A stretch of 64,000 nucleotides of DNA from Azophilus sp026709365 (lineage in GTDB: Bacteria > Pseudomonadota > Gammaproteobacteria > Pseudomonadales > Azotimanducaceae): positions 2,480,001 through 2,544,000 of the forward strand of contig OZ241345.1 of assembly GCA_965200175.1 (NCBI GenBank). The letters are read 5' to 3'. Of this stretch, positions 8,382-16,664 are shown piece after piece (within the stretch, counting starts at the first letter, position 1; each line of letters starts with the position of its first letter). Both the position numbers and the translations under genes were made by a program. The notes beneath the pieces are model-generated. The model made no database searches. It had not been told where the DNA came from and was given only the letters and a program-made list of their open reading frames with translations.

Positions 8382-8954
8382 CTACCCCGCCCCATCCCGC
8401 GGATGGCGACAGTCGAAATCCTGCCACGCGGGCAACGCTTCGGGGTAGTCCGCGTCCTTCCAGTCGCCGCCGTAGTAGAGGCGCTGTTTGCGGCTGAGGC
8501 CCTCAAGGTATTGCTCGGCTGGCACATAGTAGAGGAACTGGATCTCGCGGCGGGAGAAGCGCCAGCGGCCATCGACGCGCCGGTAGCGGTCGTTGTACTT
8601 CATGGCGGCCAAGCTGACGAGGCCGTTGGGGGTGGTCTCCGCGTGGCTCAGCACTGTGCCGGTGGCGATATTCGGGTCTTCGTCGTCGATGCGGATGAAA
8701 GGGTCGTGGGTCCAGTGATAGCCGGGGCCGCGGACTTTGAACGCCGCCACGAACATCGCCATGATCTCGTCGCGGTTGCTGGCGCGCATGACGCCGCTCG
8801 GCGAGTCAAATTGGGCGTCTTCGGTGAACAACGACTCTAGCCATGCCATGTCGTGCTCATCGCAGGCCCGGGCGTAGGCGGTGGCCAGCTCCTCGATTTC
8901 GATGCGTGACTCAAGCCGCTCAACCCGGCGCTCCAGCGCCTGAATGTCCGTCAT
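8382..8954 (-). CDS. SnoaL-like NTF2-fold protein, possible oxygenase partner
   Basis: A 190-residue protein with a coiled N-terminus (IQALERRVERLESRIEIEELATAYARACDEHD) followed by a SnoaL/NTF2 domain ending in YRRVDGRWRFSRREIQFLYYVP. Its start overlaps the stop of the Rieske oxygenase gene by 4 bp (ATGA), so the pair is translationally coupled. Beta subunits of ring-hydroxylating dioxygenases have the same fold, so it may serve as the small subunit or as an accessory enzyme acting on the same substrate. That pairing is inferred from context. It differs from the NTF2-fold protein at 4715 in sequence. Confidence 0.8.
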   Translation of the reverse strand: MTDIQALERRVERLESRIEIEELATAYARACDEHDMAWLESLFTEDAQFDSPSGVMRASNRDEIMAMFVAAFKVRGPGYHWTHDPFIRIDDEDPNIATGTVLSHAETTPNGLVSLAAMKYNDRYRRVDGRWRFSRREIQFLYYVPAEQYLEGLSRKQRLYYGGDWKDADYPEALPAWQDFDCRHPRDGAG

Positions 8955-10126
8955 GGTGCCTCCTTGACCGCCTTGAGGGCCTCGCTGCTGCCATCCATCA
9001 TGCGGGCGAGGGTGCGATGGTAGTGCTGGATGCCAGGCTCGTTGCGCCCGATGATGAACTCTGAATTCGCCCCGGCCGGCAGCGCCGCCTGAATCGTCTG
9101 CACGACGGCGTAGTCCTCATCGCGCACCGCCTGCAAAGTCATCTCGCTGAAGTTGCGCGCGGCCTCCCGCCATTGTTCGGTTTGCTCGCCGGGGGCGCAC
9201 AGAATGCTCTGGCGGGTGGTCGTGGTCTCCAAGGTGGGCCCGGGAAAGATGCGGCTGACCAGGCAATGGCCGCCCTGGATGCCGGAGACGGACAGGTTCG
9301 GGAACGCCGAGTGGATGATCCGAATGTGGTTGTCGGGCTGCCAGTCGGATTCCGGTAGGTTCGCCAGTTCCGACAGGTTGCGGCGCCCGAAGGTCAGGCG
9401 CTGGTGCGGGCCGTAGAGGTCGTGTACCAGCAAATTGCCGATGGTGTGCCGCCCCACCGTGGAGCGGTGTACCGCATCGTGGTGATAGACCTCAAGGTAG
9501 CCGTCGAGCGTTGGCTTCCAGCCGGGGCCGTCCAGGTCGCGCTGCTCGTAGAGCACCCAGTCACCAAGGCTTAAGGTGTCGAGTTGGGCCGCGAAGTCCC
9601 CCAACCAGGCATCGATGTCGAATGCCAGGCCCCGTTTCAGGCAGGCCCAGACCAGCCCGCAGCGCTCGACGCAGTGCAGTTCGGTCAGCGAACGCGAACC
9701 GCGGTCGAAGTCGCCAAAGGACGCGCTGCCGGTGACGCCCACCAGCCGGCCGTAGCTGTCATAGGTCCAAGCGTGGTAGGGGCAGGAAAAGCGGGACCGA
9801 TTGCCGCTTCCCGCCGGACAGACGATCGCCCCCCGGTGTCGGCAGACGTTGAGGAAGGCGTGCGCCAAGCCGTCGCCGTCCCGGGTGATCAGGATCGGGG
9901 TGCCCATCAGGGTCTGCGCAACGTAGCTGCCCGGCTCCGGCAACTCGATGGACAAGGCAACGGCGATGGGCAGTTGCCGGAAGATGCGGTCAACCTCGCG
10001 CTCGTAGCGCACCGGGTCGCAATAGGCCGCAACCGGGAGCCGCATCTGGGCGGCTGCTTGGTCGGTGGTCCTGCGCTGCCAGTGCGCCAGCGCCCGCCTG
10101 GCCAATTCGATCCGTTCTTGGGTCAT
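8951..10126 (-). CDS. Rieske non-heme iron oxygenase, alpha subunit type
   Basis: A 391-residue protein. The Rieske 2Fe-2S motif is visible as CRHRGAIVC followed by CPYHAWTYD (CxH...CxxH). The mononuclear iron site is DGYLEVYHHDAVHR, with two histidines. The family adds O2 to aromatic or other hydrophobic substrates, using electrons from a reductase not seen here. ATG 10126 (MTQERIEL) is chosen as start; the open frame runs to 10324 but the extension translates a repeat-filled intergenic stretch. It is the first gene of a two-gene operon with the NTF2-fold gene and divergent from the SDR at 10392. The substrate is unknown. Confidence 0.88.
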   Translation of the reverse strand: MTQERIELARRALAHWQRRTTDQAAAQMRLPVAAYCDPVRYEREVDRIFRQLPIAVALSIELPEPGSYVAQTLMGTPILITRDGDGLAHAFLNVCRHRGAIVCPAGSGNRSRFSCPYHAWTYDSYGRLVGVTGSASFGDFDRGSRSLTELHCVERCGLVWACLKRGLAFDIDAWLGDFAAQLDTLSLGDWVLYEQRDLDGPGWKPTLDGYLEVYHHDAVHRSTVGRHTIGNLLVHDLYGPHQRLTFGRRNLSELANLPESDWQPDNHIRIIHSAFPNLSVSGIQGGHCLVSRIFPGPTLETTTTRQSILCAPGEQTEQWREAARNFSEMTLQAVRDEDYAVVQTIQAALPAGANSEFIIGRNEPGIQHYHRTLARMMDGSSEALKAVKEAP

Positions 10127-10213
10127 GCCGATGCTTAAGGGAACGGCTCGCCGGAAGGCCCGCCGAATGGTCCGCACCTTGCCGCCCTGCCCGCTCGTTG
10201 TCAATCTCGGTGC

Positions 10214-10320
10214 TGTGCGGGCCAGGAAACATATCGAAACCTGACCCACCCAAAGAGCGCGGAGTTTCGCGCCAGCGAAACTCCAACCGCCTCTCGCCCT
10301 CTGGGCGAGAGGCGCGGGCA
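10214..10320. repeat. Intergenic repeat with two perfect hairpins
   Basis: Starts TGTGCGGGCCAGGAAAC, a variant of the end sequence also seen at 47132, 35719 and (reversed) 60763. It then has a perfect 10-bp stem (GGAGTTTCGC/GCGAAACTCC, 10261-10284) and a perfect 11-bp stem (10289-10299 with 10303-10313). It lies in the divergent gap between the Rieske and SDR genes. No T-tract follows, so it is a dispersed repeat rather than a terminator. Confidence 0.7.
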
Positions 10321-10391
10321 ACATCAGACCGCATTCGGCTAGAATGCGCCCTCTTCAAACCCTCATCAACCATTCACTGGGAGCTTATTTC

Positions 10392-11267
10392 ATGGGCAAG
10401 TTGGACGGCAAGGCGGCGCTGGTCACGGGCGCAGGCGGGGGCCTCGGGCGGGCACACGCCCTGCTGCTGGCGCAGGAAGGCGCGGCAGTGGTGGTCAACG
10501 ACCTCGGCGGCACGCGGGACGGCACCGGCCAAGGCTCCGCCATGGCGGACGGCGTGGTCGAGGAAATCAAGGCGGCAGGCGGCCAAGCGGTGGCGGACTA
10601 CGGCTCGGTCTCCGACGAGGCGGGCGCCAAGGCGATGGTGCAGGCAGCCGTGGCGCACTTCGGCAAGATCGACATTTGCATCAACAACGCCGGCATCCTG
10701 CGCGACAAGTCCTTCAAGAACATGACCAACGAGCTGTGGGACGTCGTCATTGACGTCCATCTGCGGGGCACCTACTTGGTGGCCAAGGCGGCCTGGGACC
10801 AGATGCTGGCCCAGGGCAGCGGCGGGCGCATCATCAACACCAGCTCCACCTCCGGGCTGATCGGCAACTTCGGGCAAGCCAACTACGCCGCCGCCAAGGC
10901 CGGCATCGCGGGCATTACCCGGACGCTGGCGCTCGAAGGCGTCAAGTACGGCATCACCGTGAACACCTTGGCGCCAGCCGCTTGGTCGCGCATGACCGAG
11001 GACATCATGCCGGAGAACACCGAGGAGCACTTCGACCCGGCAAAGGTTTCCCCGGTGGTGGCCTGGCTGTGCACCGACGACGCCAAGCACGTCACCGGAC
11101 GCCAGTTCTGCGCCGGCGGCAACCGGGTGTCCCTGCTCTCCTGGCAGGTGCTGGAAATTGCCCAAGGCGGCCCCATGGACCAACCCTTCACCGTGGCGGA
11201 AATCGGCGAACGCATGGCCGCCACGGTCGAGGACTGGCCGCGTCTGCTGAAGCCGATGGAGGTCTAG
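10392..11267 (+). CDS. Short-chain dehydrogenase/reductase
   Basis: A 291-residue classical SDR. It has the cofactor motif TGAGGGLGRA near residue 12, NNAG near residue 97, and the catalytic Ser (TSSTSG) and Tyr-Lys (YAAAKAG) near residues 160-175. The insert NDLGGTRDGTGQGS after the second beta strand and the longer C-terminus resemble the (3R)-hydroxyacyl-CoA dehydrogenase domains of multifunctional beta-oxidation enzymes, so it may oxidise a hydroxyacyl-CoA. ATG 10392 is the start; upstream residues do not match the family. The gene is convergent with the PhyH gene, overlapping it by 4 bp at the stops. Confidence 0.88.
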   Translation: MGKLDGKAALVTGAGGGLGRAHALLLAQEGAAVVVNDLGGTRDGTGQGSAMADGVVEEIKAAGGQAVADYGSVSDEAGAKAMVQAAVAHFGKIDICINNAGILRDKSFKNMTNELWDVVIDVHLRGTYLVAKAAWDQMLAQGSGGRIINTSSTSGLIGNFGQANYAAAKAGIAGITRTLALEGVKYGITVNTLAPAAWSRMTEDIMPENTEEHFDPAKVSPVVAWLCTDDAKHVTGRQFCAGGNRVSLLSWQVLEIAQGGPMDQPFTVAEIGERMAATVEDWPRLLKPMEV

Positions 11268-12028
11268 ATCCGACCTATCCGCCGCGCCTGCTTGCCTTGG
11301 CGCCAATCCCGCAGGGGCGATTCGCAGTCCGCTGCGGCGTAGTGGCTGGAAATGGCGCGGCGGAAGCCATCGCTTCGGTTGTGGCCGGAGCCGTGGATGA
11401 GTAGCGGATGGAACAACAGCGTGTCTCCCGGCGCCATGGGCACATGCACCCGGCCTTCAAGGCCATTGGCCGCAATGCCGAGGAAACCGGCGTTGACGTA
11501 CTCCCAGTCCGGGTCGCCGTGGTCAAGCAGCGGTCCCTTGTGGCTGCCGGGAATCACGGCCAAGCAGCCGTTTTCCCGGTTGGCGGCGCCGAAGGCCGTC
11601 CAGGTGCCGATGATGCGGTCAGCGGGACGGATGCGGAAGTAGCGCAGGTCCTGGTGCAGGGGATGGCGCCCGTCAACGCCGGGCGGCTTGTTGAACACGT
11701 TGGTGGAAATGCTGTAAAGGTCGTCGCCGATCAGGCTGCGCACGGCGGCTAGCACTCCAGGCTCCAAGGTGTAGCCGTAGAGGGCGACATCGTCCTCGAA
11801 ATTGATCATCTTGTTGACGCCGTGCAGCGGCGTGTCCGGTTGCACGGCGCCCCGGACGACCATCACGTCGCGCATGACCTTCATGGCGGCGGTCGGCGCG
11901 GCGTCGCCGACGGCGAAGGCGACGAAGCGCGCCTCGTACGCGGCAAGGCGCGACTCCGGGATCAAGCCTGGAAGCAGCAGGTAGCCCTGCGCCCAGTAGC
12001 GCTCGACCTGCTCGTCGCTCAAGCTCAC
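11264..12028 (-). CDS. Phytanoyl-CoA dioxygenase family protein (PhyH)
   Basis: A 254-residue Fe(II)/2-oxoglutarate-dependent oxygenase of the PhyH family. The iron ligands appear as HPLHQD (HxD) near the middle and HGSGHNRS as the distal histidine; the core reads TWTAFGAANRENGCLAVIPGSHKG. The start is GTG 12028 (VSLSDEQVERYWAQGYLLLPG). The same frame stays open to 12421, but that stretch is an out-of-frame reading of the VOC gene. It sits 40 bp downstream of the VOC gene on the same strand and is probably cotranscribed. Family members hydroxylate phytanoyl-CoA or diverse small molecules; the substrate here is unknown. Confidence 0.87.
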   Translation of the reverse strand: MSLSDEQVERYWAQGYLLLPGLIPESRLAAYEARFVAFAVGDAAPTAAMKVMRDVMVVRGAVQPDTPLHGVNKMINFEDDVALYGYTLEPGVLAAVRSLIGDDLYSISTNVFNKPPGVDGRHPLHQDLRYFRIRPADRIIGTWTAFGAANRENGCLAVIPGSHKGPLLDHGDPDWEYVNAGFLGIAANGLEGRVHVPMAPGDTLLFHPLLIHGSGHNRSDGFRRAISSHYAAADCESPLRDWRQGKQARRIGRI

Positions 12029-12068
12029 TTTCCGCCCCGCAGACGCCGACGCCGCCTCCGGCCGGATG

Positions 12069-12440
12069 CTACATCTGCATCTCGAAAAAGCACAGCTTGT
12101 TGCCGTCCGGGTCACGAACGTATGCGCCGTAGAACACCGGCATTCGCTCGCCGGGCGCGCCTTCGTCGGTGGCGCCCAGTTCGATGGCCTTGGCGTAAAG
12201 CTTGTCAACGCCCGCCCGGTCCGCGCCGGGAATGGCCACCATGTTGCCGTTGCCGGGATGCTGGGCCTCCTCGTCGTACGGAATGCAGATGGCCAGCATG
12301 GCACTGTCCGTGCCGGTGCCGTAGAACTTGATGCGGTCCATGCCAAACAGCTGCTTGGCCCCGATTTCGCCGAGCAGTTCGTCGTAGAACGCCACCGCCC
12401 GGTCCATGTCATTGACGCCAATCGTGGTGTATCCCAACAC
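12069..12440 (-). CDS. VOC/glyoxalase-family protein
   Basis: A 123-residue vicinal-oxygen-chelate protein made of two beta-alpha-beta-beta-beta repeats: VLGYTTIGVNDMDRAVAFYDELLGEIG at the start and YVRDPDGNKLCFFE at the end, the latter with the usual metal-ligand Glu region. The start is GTG 12440 with AAGGAG 9 bases upstream; the longer frame to 12515 is not needed. Functions in the family range from glyoxalase to dioxygenase and bleomycin binding and cannot be settled by sequence. It is the first gene of a two-gene unit with PhyH. Confidence 0.85.
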   Translation of the reverse strand: MLGYTTIGVNDMDRAVAFYDELLGEIGAKQLFGMDRIKFYGTGTDSAMLAICIPYDEEAQHPGNGNMVAIPGADRAGVDKLYAKAIELGATDEGAPGERMPVFYGAYVRDPDGNKLCFFEMQM

Positions 12441-12682
12441 TGCGCTTATCTCCTTGTGGGTTGCTTGAGGTAATTTCGAATTGCGACCGCCCCGATCACG
12501 GGCGGCGAGGCGCACAGTTTAGCGGAAAAGCGGCGGGGCCATCCCGGAATCCGAGCCCGCAAAGCGGGCGCGTTGGAGTGTCGCTACCGTTGCGCGGGGC
12601 AGGTGCTGGGATTTTCTGGGACGGCACAAGAATCTGTGCGCTAACTCCAGCCGGACGAGAACACCCATGTCTGACCTCTCCG

Positions 12683-14884
12683 CTACGCAAGCCTGAGCGG
12701 CAAGGACCGCAGGCGTTGGCCGGTGGCGGCAAAGACCGCATTGGCCACCGCTGGGGCGATCGGCGGCAACCCAGGCTCGCCCACGCCGGTTGGGTCCTCC
12801 GCGCTGTCGATGATCACCACCTCCACGCCAGGCGCCTCGTTCATGCGCAGGATGGGGTAGTCGTGGAAGTTGCTCTGCTTGATCGCGCCGTTCTCCAAGT
12901 CAAGCTCGCCGTGCAGAGCCGCAGTCAGCCCGTACATGACCGATCCCTCCATTTGCGCGCGCACGATGTCCGGGTTCACGGCAACGCCGCAGTCCACCAC
13001 GCACAGCACCTGATGAACGCGGATGGCGCCATCCTCGATCGACACCTCCGCAATCTCCGCCACATCGGTCTTGAACGAGCTGTGGGCGGCGAACCCCAGA
13101 TGGCGGCCCGCATGCCTTGGCCATTGCCGCAGGCGTTCCCCGGCAACCCGAATGACGTTTTGCAGCCGCGGCTTGTCCTGGGTGTTGCGCAACCGGAACT
13201 CAACCGCATCCAAACCCGCCTTGGCGGCGAGTTCATCCATCATCGTCTCCTTGGCGAAGGCGGTGTACGAGTGCCCAACCGACCGCCAGAACGTGAGCGG
13301 AAGCCCGTGGTTGACGGTCACGTGCCGCACTTCGCGGTTGGCGGTGTCGTAGTCCTCATACAGCCCCTCGATGCTGGAGTGATCCACCACCCAACCGTCA
13401 AACGCGCCGTGCGCAAGGCCCACCATCCAATCGATGGCGCCCTCGCCCACCGCCCCCGGCAACAACGCCGGCATCATGTTGCGCAGCGTGTCCGGCATGA
13501 TGTTGCCGCCGACGCGCTTGGCCTGCCAAGCCGTCAAGCGCCCGGCATCGTCAACGCCGGCCTTGATCCGGATCAAGGAAGCCGGGCGGTAGAGCCCGCT
13601 TTGAATGTCATCCTCCCGGCTCCACAGCACCTTGATTGGCTTTTGAGTGGCCACGGCCAGCTGGGTGGCTTCAATCACATGGGTCAGCGTCGCCCGGCGG
13701 CCAAAGCCGCCGCCGAGGTAGGTGTTGTGCGCTCGCACCTTCGACTTGTCCAAGCCCGAATAACGCGCCACCAACCCTTGGGCCGCGCCAATGCCCTGGC
13801 AACCCGTCCAGACATCCGCCTCGCCATCCTCAATGCGCACGACCGCATTCATCGGCTCCATGGGCGCGTGCGCCAAGTAGGGCGCCCAATACTCGTTCTC
13901 CAAAACTTGGCTGGCCTGCCCGAACCCCGCAGCCAAGTCGCCCCGCTCGCCATCCACGTCGCCGTCGCTGTCCAAGCCGGCTTGGTAGTCCGTGCGCAGC
14001 TGCTCGTTGCTGAGGCTGGCCAGCGACGGCAGCTCCCATTCCACTTCAAGCGCCTGGGCAGCCTGCCTGGCCGCCCAGTAGCGATCGGCGACGACGGCCA
14101 CGCCGCTGCCGATTTCAACCACATCGGTAACGCCCCGGATGGCGCGCGCCGCCTCGTCGCGATAGGACTTCAGCGCACCCCCGGCCACCGGGCAGCGCCG
14201 CACCACCCCGTGGTGCAGGCCTGGGACGTCGATGTCGATGCCGAACTCGGCCGCGCCGGTGGACTTGTCCAGCGCATCGATCCGCGCGAAGTCCTTGCCG
14301 ATGAACTTGAGTTCGCTGGGCCGCTTCAACGGCGCATCCGCAGGCGCTTCAAGGGCCGCGGCGGTGGCGACGAACTGGCCGTAGGGGAGCTTTTCGCCAT
14401 CGGCAACCACATGTCCGGAATCAGTCGAGAGCTGGGCAACGGGCCGCCCCAACTGGCCGGCTGCCGCCTCCAGCAGCACGGCGCGAACATTGGCACCCAC
14501 TTGGCGCAGCTGCCGGTAGTGGGCTTTGATCGACGTGCTGCCGCCCGTGCCCTGAACGCCGAAATCCGGGTTGGCGTAGTCCGAGTGAACGCCCGCCCAG
14601 AGGATTTCAACATCCCACGGGGCCACGTCGAGCTCCTCCGCCACCAAGGTGGTCAAACCGGTGCTGACGCCCTGCCCCATTTCATCGCGCGGGCAGTAGA
14701 AGCGCACGCGGTTCTCCGGGGTGATCTGCAAAAAGGCGTTGGGCACGAAGTCGCCTTCCCGCCGGACGACGGGCGGTGCGCTTGAACTGCAGCCGGTGAG
14801 CGTGAAGCCGACCACCAGCCCGCCGCCGGCAACGCCGGAGGCCTTGAGGAAGCGGCGCCTGGAAACGTTTGCCAAGCCGTTCAT
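12683..14884 (-). CDS. Molybdopterin-binding subunit of a xanthine-dehydrogenase-family oxidoreductase (IorB-type)
   Basis: A 733-residue molybdenum-cofactor subunit of the isoquinoline 1-oxidoreductase beta/aldehyde-oxidase group. The N-terminus carries a Tat signal (SRRRFLKASG) followed by a hydrophobic stretch ending LTGC, a possible lipobox, so the mature protein may be a periplasmic lipoprotein. Cofactor-binding segments such as GGGFGRR and the C-terminal GVGEPGLPPIAPAVANA region with its conserved Glu are present. Its ATG overlaps the stop of the 2Fe-2S subunit gene by 4 bp. The enzyme would hydroxylate an aldehyde or N-heterocycle, passing electrons to the 2Fe-2S partner. No dedicated cytochrome partner is seen. 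Confidence 0.88.
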   Translation of the reverse strand: MNGLANVSRRRFLKASGVAGGGLVVGFTLTGCSSSAPPVVRREGDFVPNAFLQITPENRVRFYCPRDEMGQGVSTGLTTLVAEELDVAPWDVEILWAGVHSDYANPDFGVQGTGGSTSIKAHYRQLRQVGANVRAVLLEAAAGQLGRPVAQLSTDSGHVVADGEKLPYGQFVATAAALEAPADAPLKRPSELKFIGKDFARIDALDKSTGAAEFGIDIDVPGLHHGVVRRCPVAGGALKSYRDEAARAIRGVTDVVEIGSGVAVVADRYWAARQAAQALEVEWELPSLASLSNEQLRTDYQAGLDSDGDVDGERGDLAAGFGQASQVLENEYWAPYLAHAPMEPMNAVVRIEDGEADVWTGCQGIGAAQGLVARYSGLDKSKVRAHNTYLGGGFGRRATLTHVIEATQLAVATQKPIKVLWSREDDIQSGLYRPASLIRIKAGVDDAGRLTAWQAKRVGGNIMPDTLRNMMPALLPGAVGEGAIDWMVGLAHGAFDGWVVDHSSIEGLYEDYDTANREVRHVTVNHGLPLTFWRSVGHSYTAFAKETMMDELAAKAGLDAVEFRLRNTQDKPRLQNVIRVAGERLRQWPRHAGRHLGFAAHSSFKTDVAEIAEVSIEDGAIRVHQVLCVVDCGVAVNPDIVRAQMEGSVMYGLTAALHGELDLENGAIKQSNFHDYPILRMNEAPGVEVVIIDSAEDPTGVGEPGLPPIAPAVANAVFAATGQRLRSLPLRLA

Positions 14885-15378
14885 GACGCCACCTCCGAAG
14901 CCAACTCCTCAAGCGGCGGAGCTGACGCCCTTCCCGCCACGGACAAGATGGCCTGCTTGATGCGCGGGTAGCAGCCGCAGCGACAGATGTTGCCAGCCAT
15001 GGCGCTCTCCACCTCGGCTTCATTGGGATTCGGGTTTTGCGCCAACAGCGCCGCTGCGGACATGATCTGCCCCGGCTGGCAGTAGCCGCATTGCGGGACG
15101 CTAAGGGCGACCCATGCCTCCTGCAGGGGATGGAGCGCGCCGGGCTCCGCCAAGCCCTCAATGGTGGTCACCGCCTTGCCGGCCACCGAATCCACCGGCA
15201 ACACGCAGCTACGCACCGCCTCGCCATCGACATGCATGGTGCAGGCGCCGCATAACCCTGCGCCGCAGCCGTATTTGGAGCCTTTAAGCTTGAAGGTGTC
15301 GCGCACCGCCCAAAGCAGCGGCGTGTCGGGCGACTCATCGGTCTGGACCCGGGCGCCGTTCAGCGTAAATTCGATCAT
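14881..15378 (-). CDS. 2Fe-2S subunit of the molybdenum oxidoreductase (IorA-type)
   Basis: A 165-residue protein with the two [2Fe-2S] domains of molybdenum hydroxylase small subunits. The N-terminal plant-ferredoxin type has KYGCGAGLCGACTMHVDG. The C-terminal helical domain has CGYCQPGQ and CRCGCYPRIKQAI. It carries electrons from the molybdopterin subunit encoded directly downstream with a 4-bp overlap. It has no signal peptide of its own, so it would be exported with the Tat-signal-bearing large subunit, as known for related pairs. Confidence 0.92.
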   Translation of the reverse strand: MIEFTLNGARVQTDESPDTPLLWAVRDTFKLKGSKYGCGAGLCGACTMHVDGEAVRSCVLPVDSVAGKAVTTIEGLAEPGALHPLQEAWVALSVPQCGYCQPGQIMSAAALLAQNPNPNEAEVESAMAGNICRCGCYPRIKQAILSVAGRASAPPLEELASEVAS

Positions 15379-15581
15379 CAGTCACTCTCGATTGGATTTT
15401 ATGGTTCGCTCAAAAAGAGGATGGGTTGGGGCGCTTGGGGCCCCATTGCGTACGACCAACGGGTTGCGCTTCTGGCGCAGGAGTATAACCAATTCTCGAA
15501 CGACGACTCGCATAAGAGCATCTTGCCTCCCGCTGGAGTCAGAGATATGGTAAGGAAGTACCACAAATACGGGCAACCCAT

Positions 15582-15827
15582 ATGAAAACCACCATTGAGC
15601 TTCCGGAGGAATTGCTCGATCAGCTTCGGCGCACGGCTCGCCAGGAGGGATCGACCCTCCGGCGGCTGGTCGAGGAGGGTCTGCAGCGCTGCCTCAAGGC
15701 TCGCCGCAAGGTAACGCACCGGGAATTGGACTTTCCAAGCTATGGCGGCAGCGGGCTCACCCCTGAGTTCCAAGGCGCTTCGTGGCGTCAGTTCCGGGAC
15801 GACATCTATCAGGGTCAAGGGACATGA
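15582..15827 (+). CDS. Ribbon-helix-helix antitoxin
   Basis: An 81-residue protein starting MKTTIELPEELLDQLRRTARQEGSTLRRLVEEGL, a ribbon-helix-helix domain much like that at 5447. Its C-terminal tail (SYGGSGLTPEF...WRQFRDDIYQG) would bind the toxin. The stop TGA overlaps the toxin ATG (ATGA, 15824-15827). A TGGTA/TACCA inverted repeat at 15548-15563 lies just upstream and may be its operator. It forms an intact type II toxin-antitoxin module with the PIN gene. Confidence 0.88.
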   Translation: MKTTIELPEELLDQLRRTARQEGSTLRRLVEEGLQRCLKARRKVTHRELDFPSYGGSGLTPEFQGASWRQFRDDIYQGQGT

Positions 15828-16261
15828 TCGCCATCGACACCAACTTGCTGGTTTACGCTCATCGCCCGGAAATGCCCTTCCACGAGCGCGTCCGGCAGGT
15901 GATGGCCGACGCAGTGGGCGACCCGGAACCCGTGGCGGTTCCTTGGCCATGCGTTCACGAGTTTCTGGCGGTCGTCTCGAACCCGAGGATCTTCCAGGAT
16001 CCCACACCGATGGACTTGGCCTTGGATGCCATCAGACGGCTCCTCAACAGCCTCAGCGGCGGACTCCTAGCCGAAGGCGAAGGCTACTTGGATGCCTTCG
16101 AGCGAATCGCACGGCCCGCGCACCTGCAAGGCGCGGTCGTGCATGACGCCCGGATTGCGGCGCTTTACCTATATCACGGCGTCAGAGTGCTTTGGTCCGC
16201 TGACCGCGACTTCTCCCGCTTCCCGAAGCTCGCAGTGGCCAATCCGCTTCCGGTGGGTTGA
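15824..16261 (+). CDS. PIN-domain ribonuclease toxin (VapC-like)
   Basis: A 145-residue PIN-domain protein beginning MIAIDTNLLVYAHR with the first catalytic Asp, a middle acidic helix (PCVHEFLAVV), and the late motif VHDARIAALYLYHGVRVLWSADRDFSRFP. All expected acidic residues are present. VapC-type toxins cut specific RNAs when the antitoxin is degraded. Translation is coupled to the antitoxin by ATGA overlap. It is the intact counterpart of the frameshifted toxin at 5680; both share the ending DFSRFP. Confidence 0.88.
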   Translation: MIAIDTNLLVYAHRPEMPFHERVRQVMADAVGDPEPVAVPWPCVHEFLAVVSNPRIFQDPTPMDLALDAIRRLLNSLSGGLLAEGEGYLDAFERIARPAHLQGAVVHDARIAALYLYHGVRVLWSADRDFSRFPKLAVANPLPVG

Positions 16262-16664
16262 CGCCGAGGATCAGATCAAACCAAGGCTGCAACCAGTCCA
16301 TGGACGTCATCGGAGTGGGTCTTTCTGGGCATTGCCCCTCGCCACGCTCGATGGCGCCCTTCAATCCATCCGTTGGGGCTGCGGGCTCGCTTGAGGTGCG
16401 GCATTGCATTGCCAGCGAACTGGCGCCGCACATGACAAAGGCAAGGACTGTCGAAGTGGCCCGCCGACAGGTAGTGGCTCAGTTCGACTTGGGCTGGGCT
16501 TCAACGGCTGGCGCTCTGACGAGCGTCACTGCGAGGGCAAGACGCCCTTATCCGAGGCGAAACGCCCACTTCAGGTGAGACCCCCGGAGCGAGGGCGTGA
16601 GTCAAACCGAGCCACTGCTCGCCGACAGGAAGGCCGCGCGCCACGAGGTCTCGAATCCGGAACG
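16262..16664. repeat. 403-bp gene-free gap holding dispersed palindromic repeats
   Basis: No credible gene. The right part (about 16530-16625) contains a degenerate copy of the GCGAGGGC...GACGCCC repeat and ends in GTGAGTCAAACCGAGCCAC. That end reappears as a perfect palindrome at 28248-28291 and in inverse form at 22850. The left part, 16262-16520, shows nothing recognisable. Confidence 0.55.

Noticed and set aside
12029..12421. N-terminal extension of the PhyH frame
   Set aside because: It is an out-of-frame reading of the VOC gene; the GTG at 12028 gives a full-length PhyH protein.
12461..14785. A 774-codon plus-strand open frame
   Set aside because: It is antisense to the molybdenum hydroxylase gene, shows no domain, and is a typical shadow frame in high-GC coding DNA.
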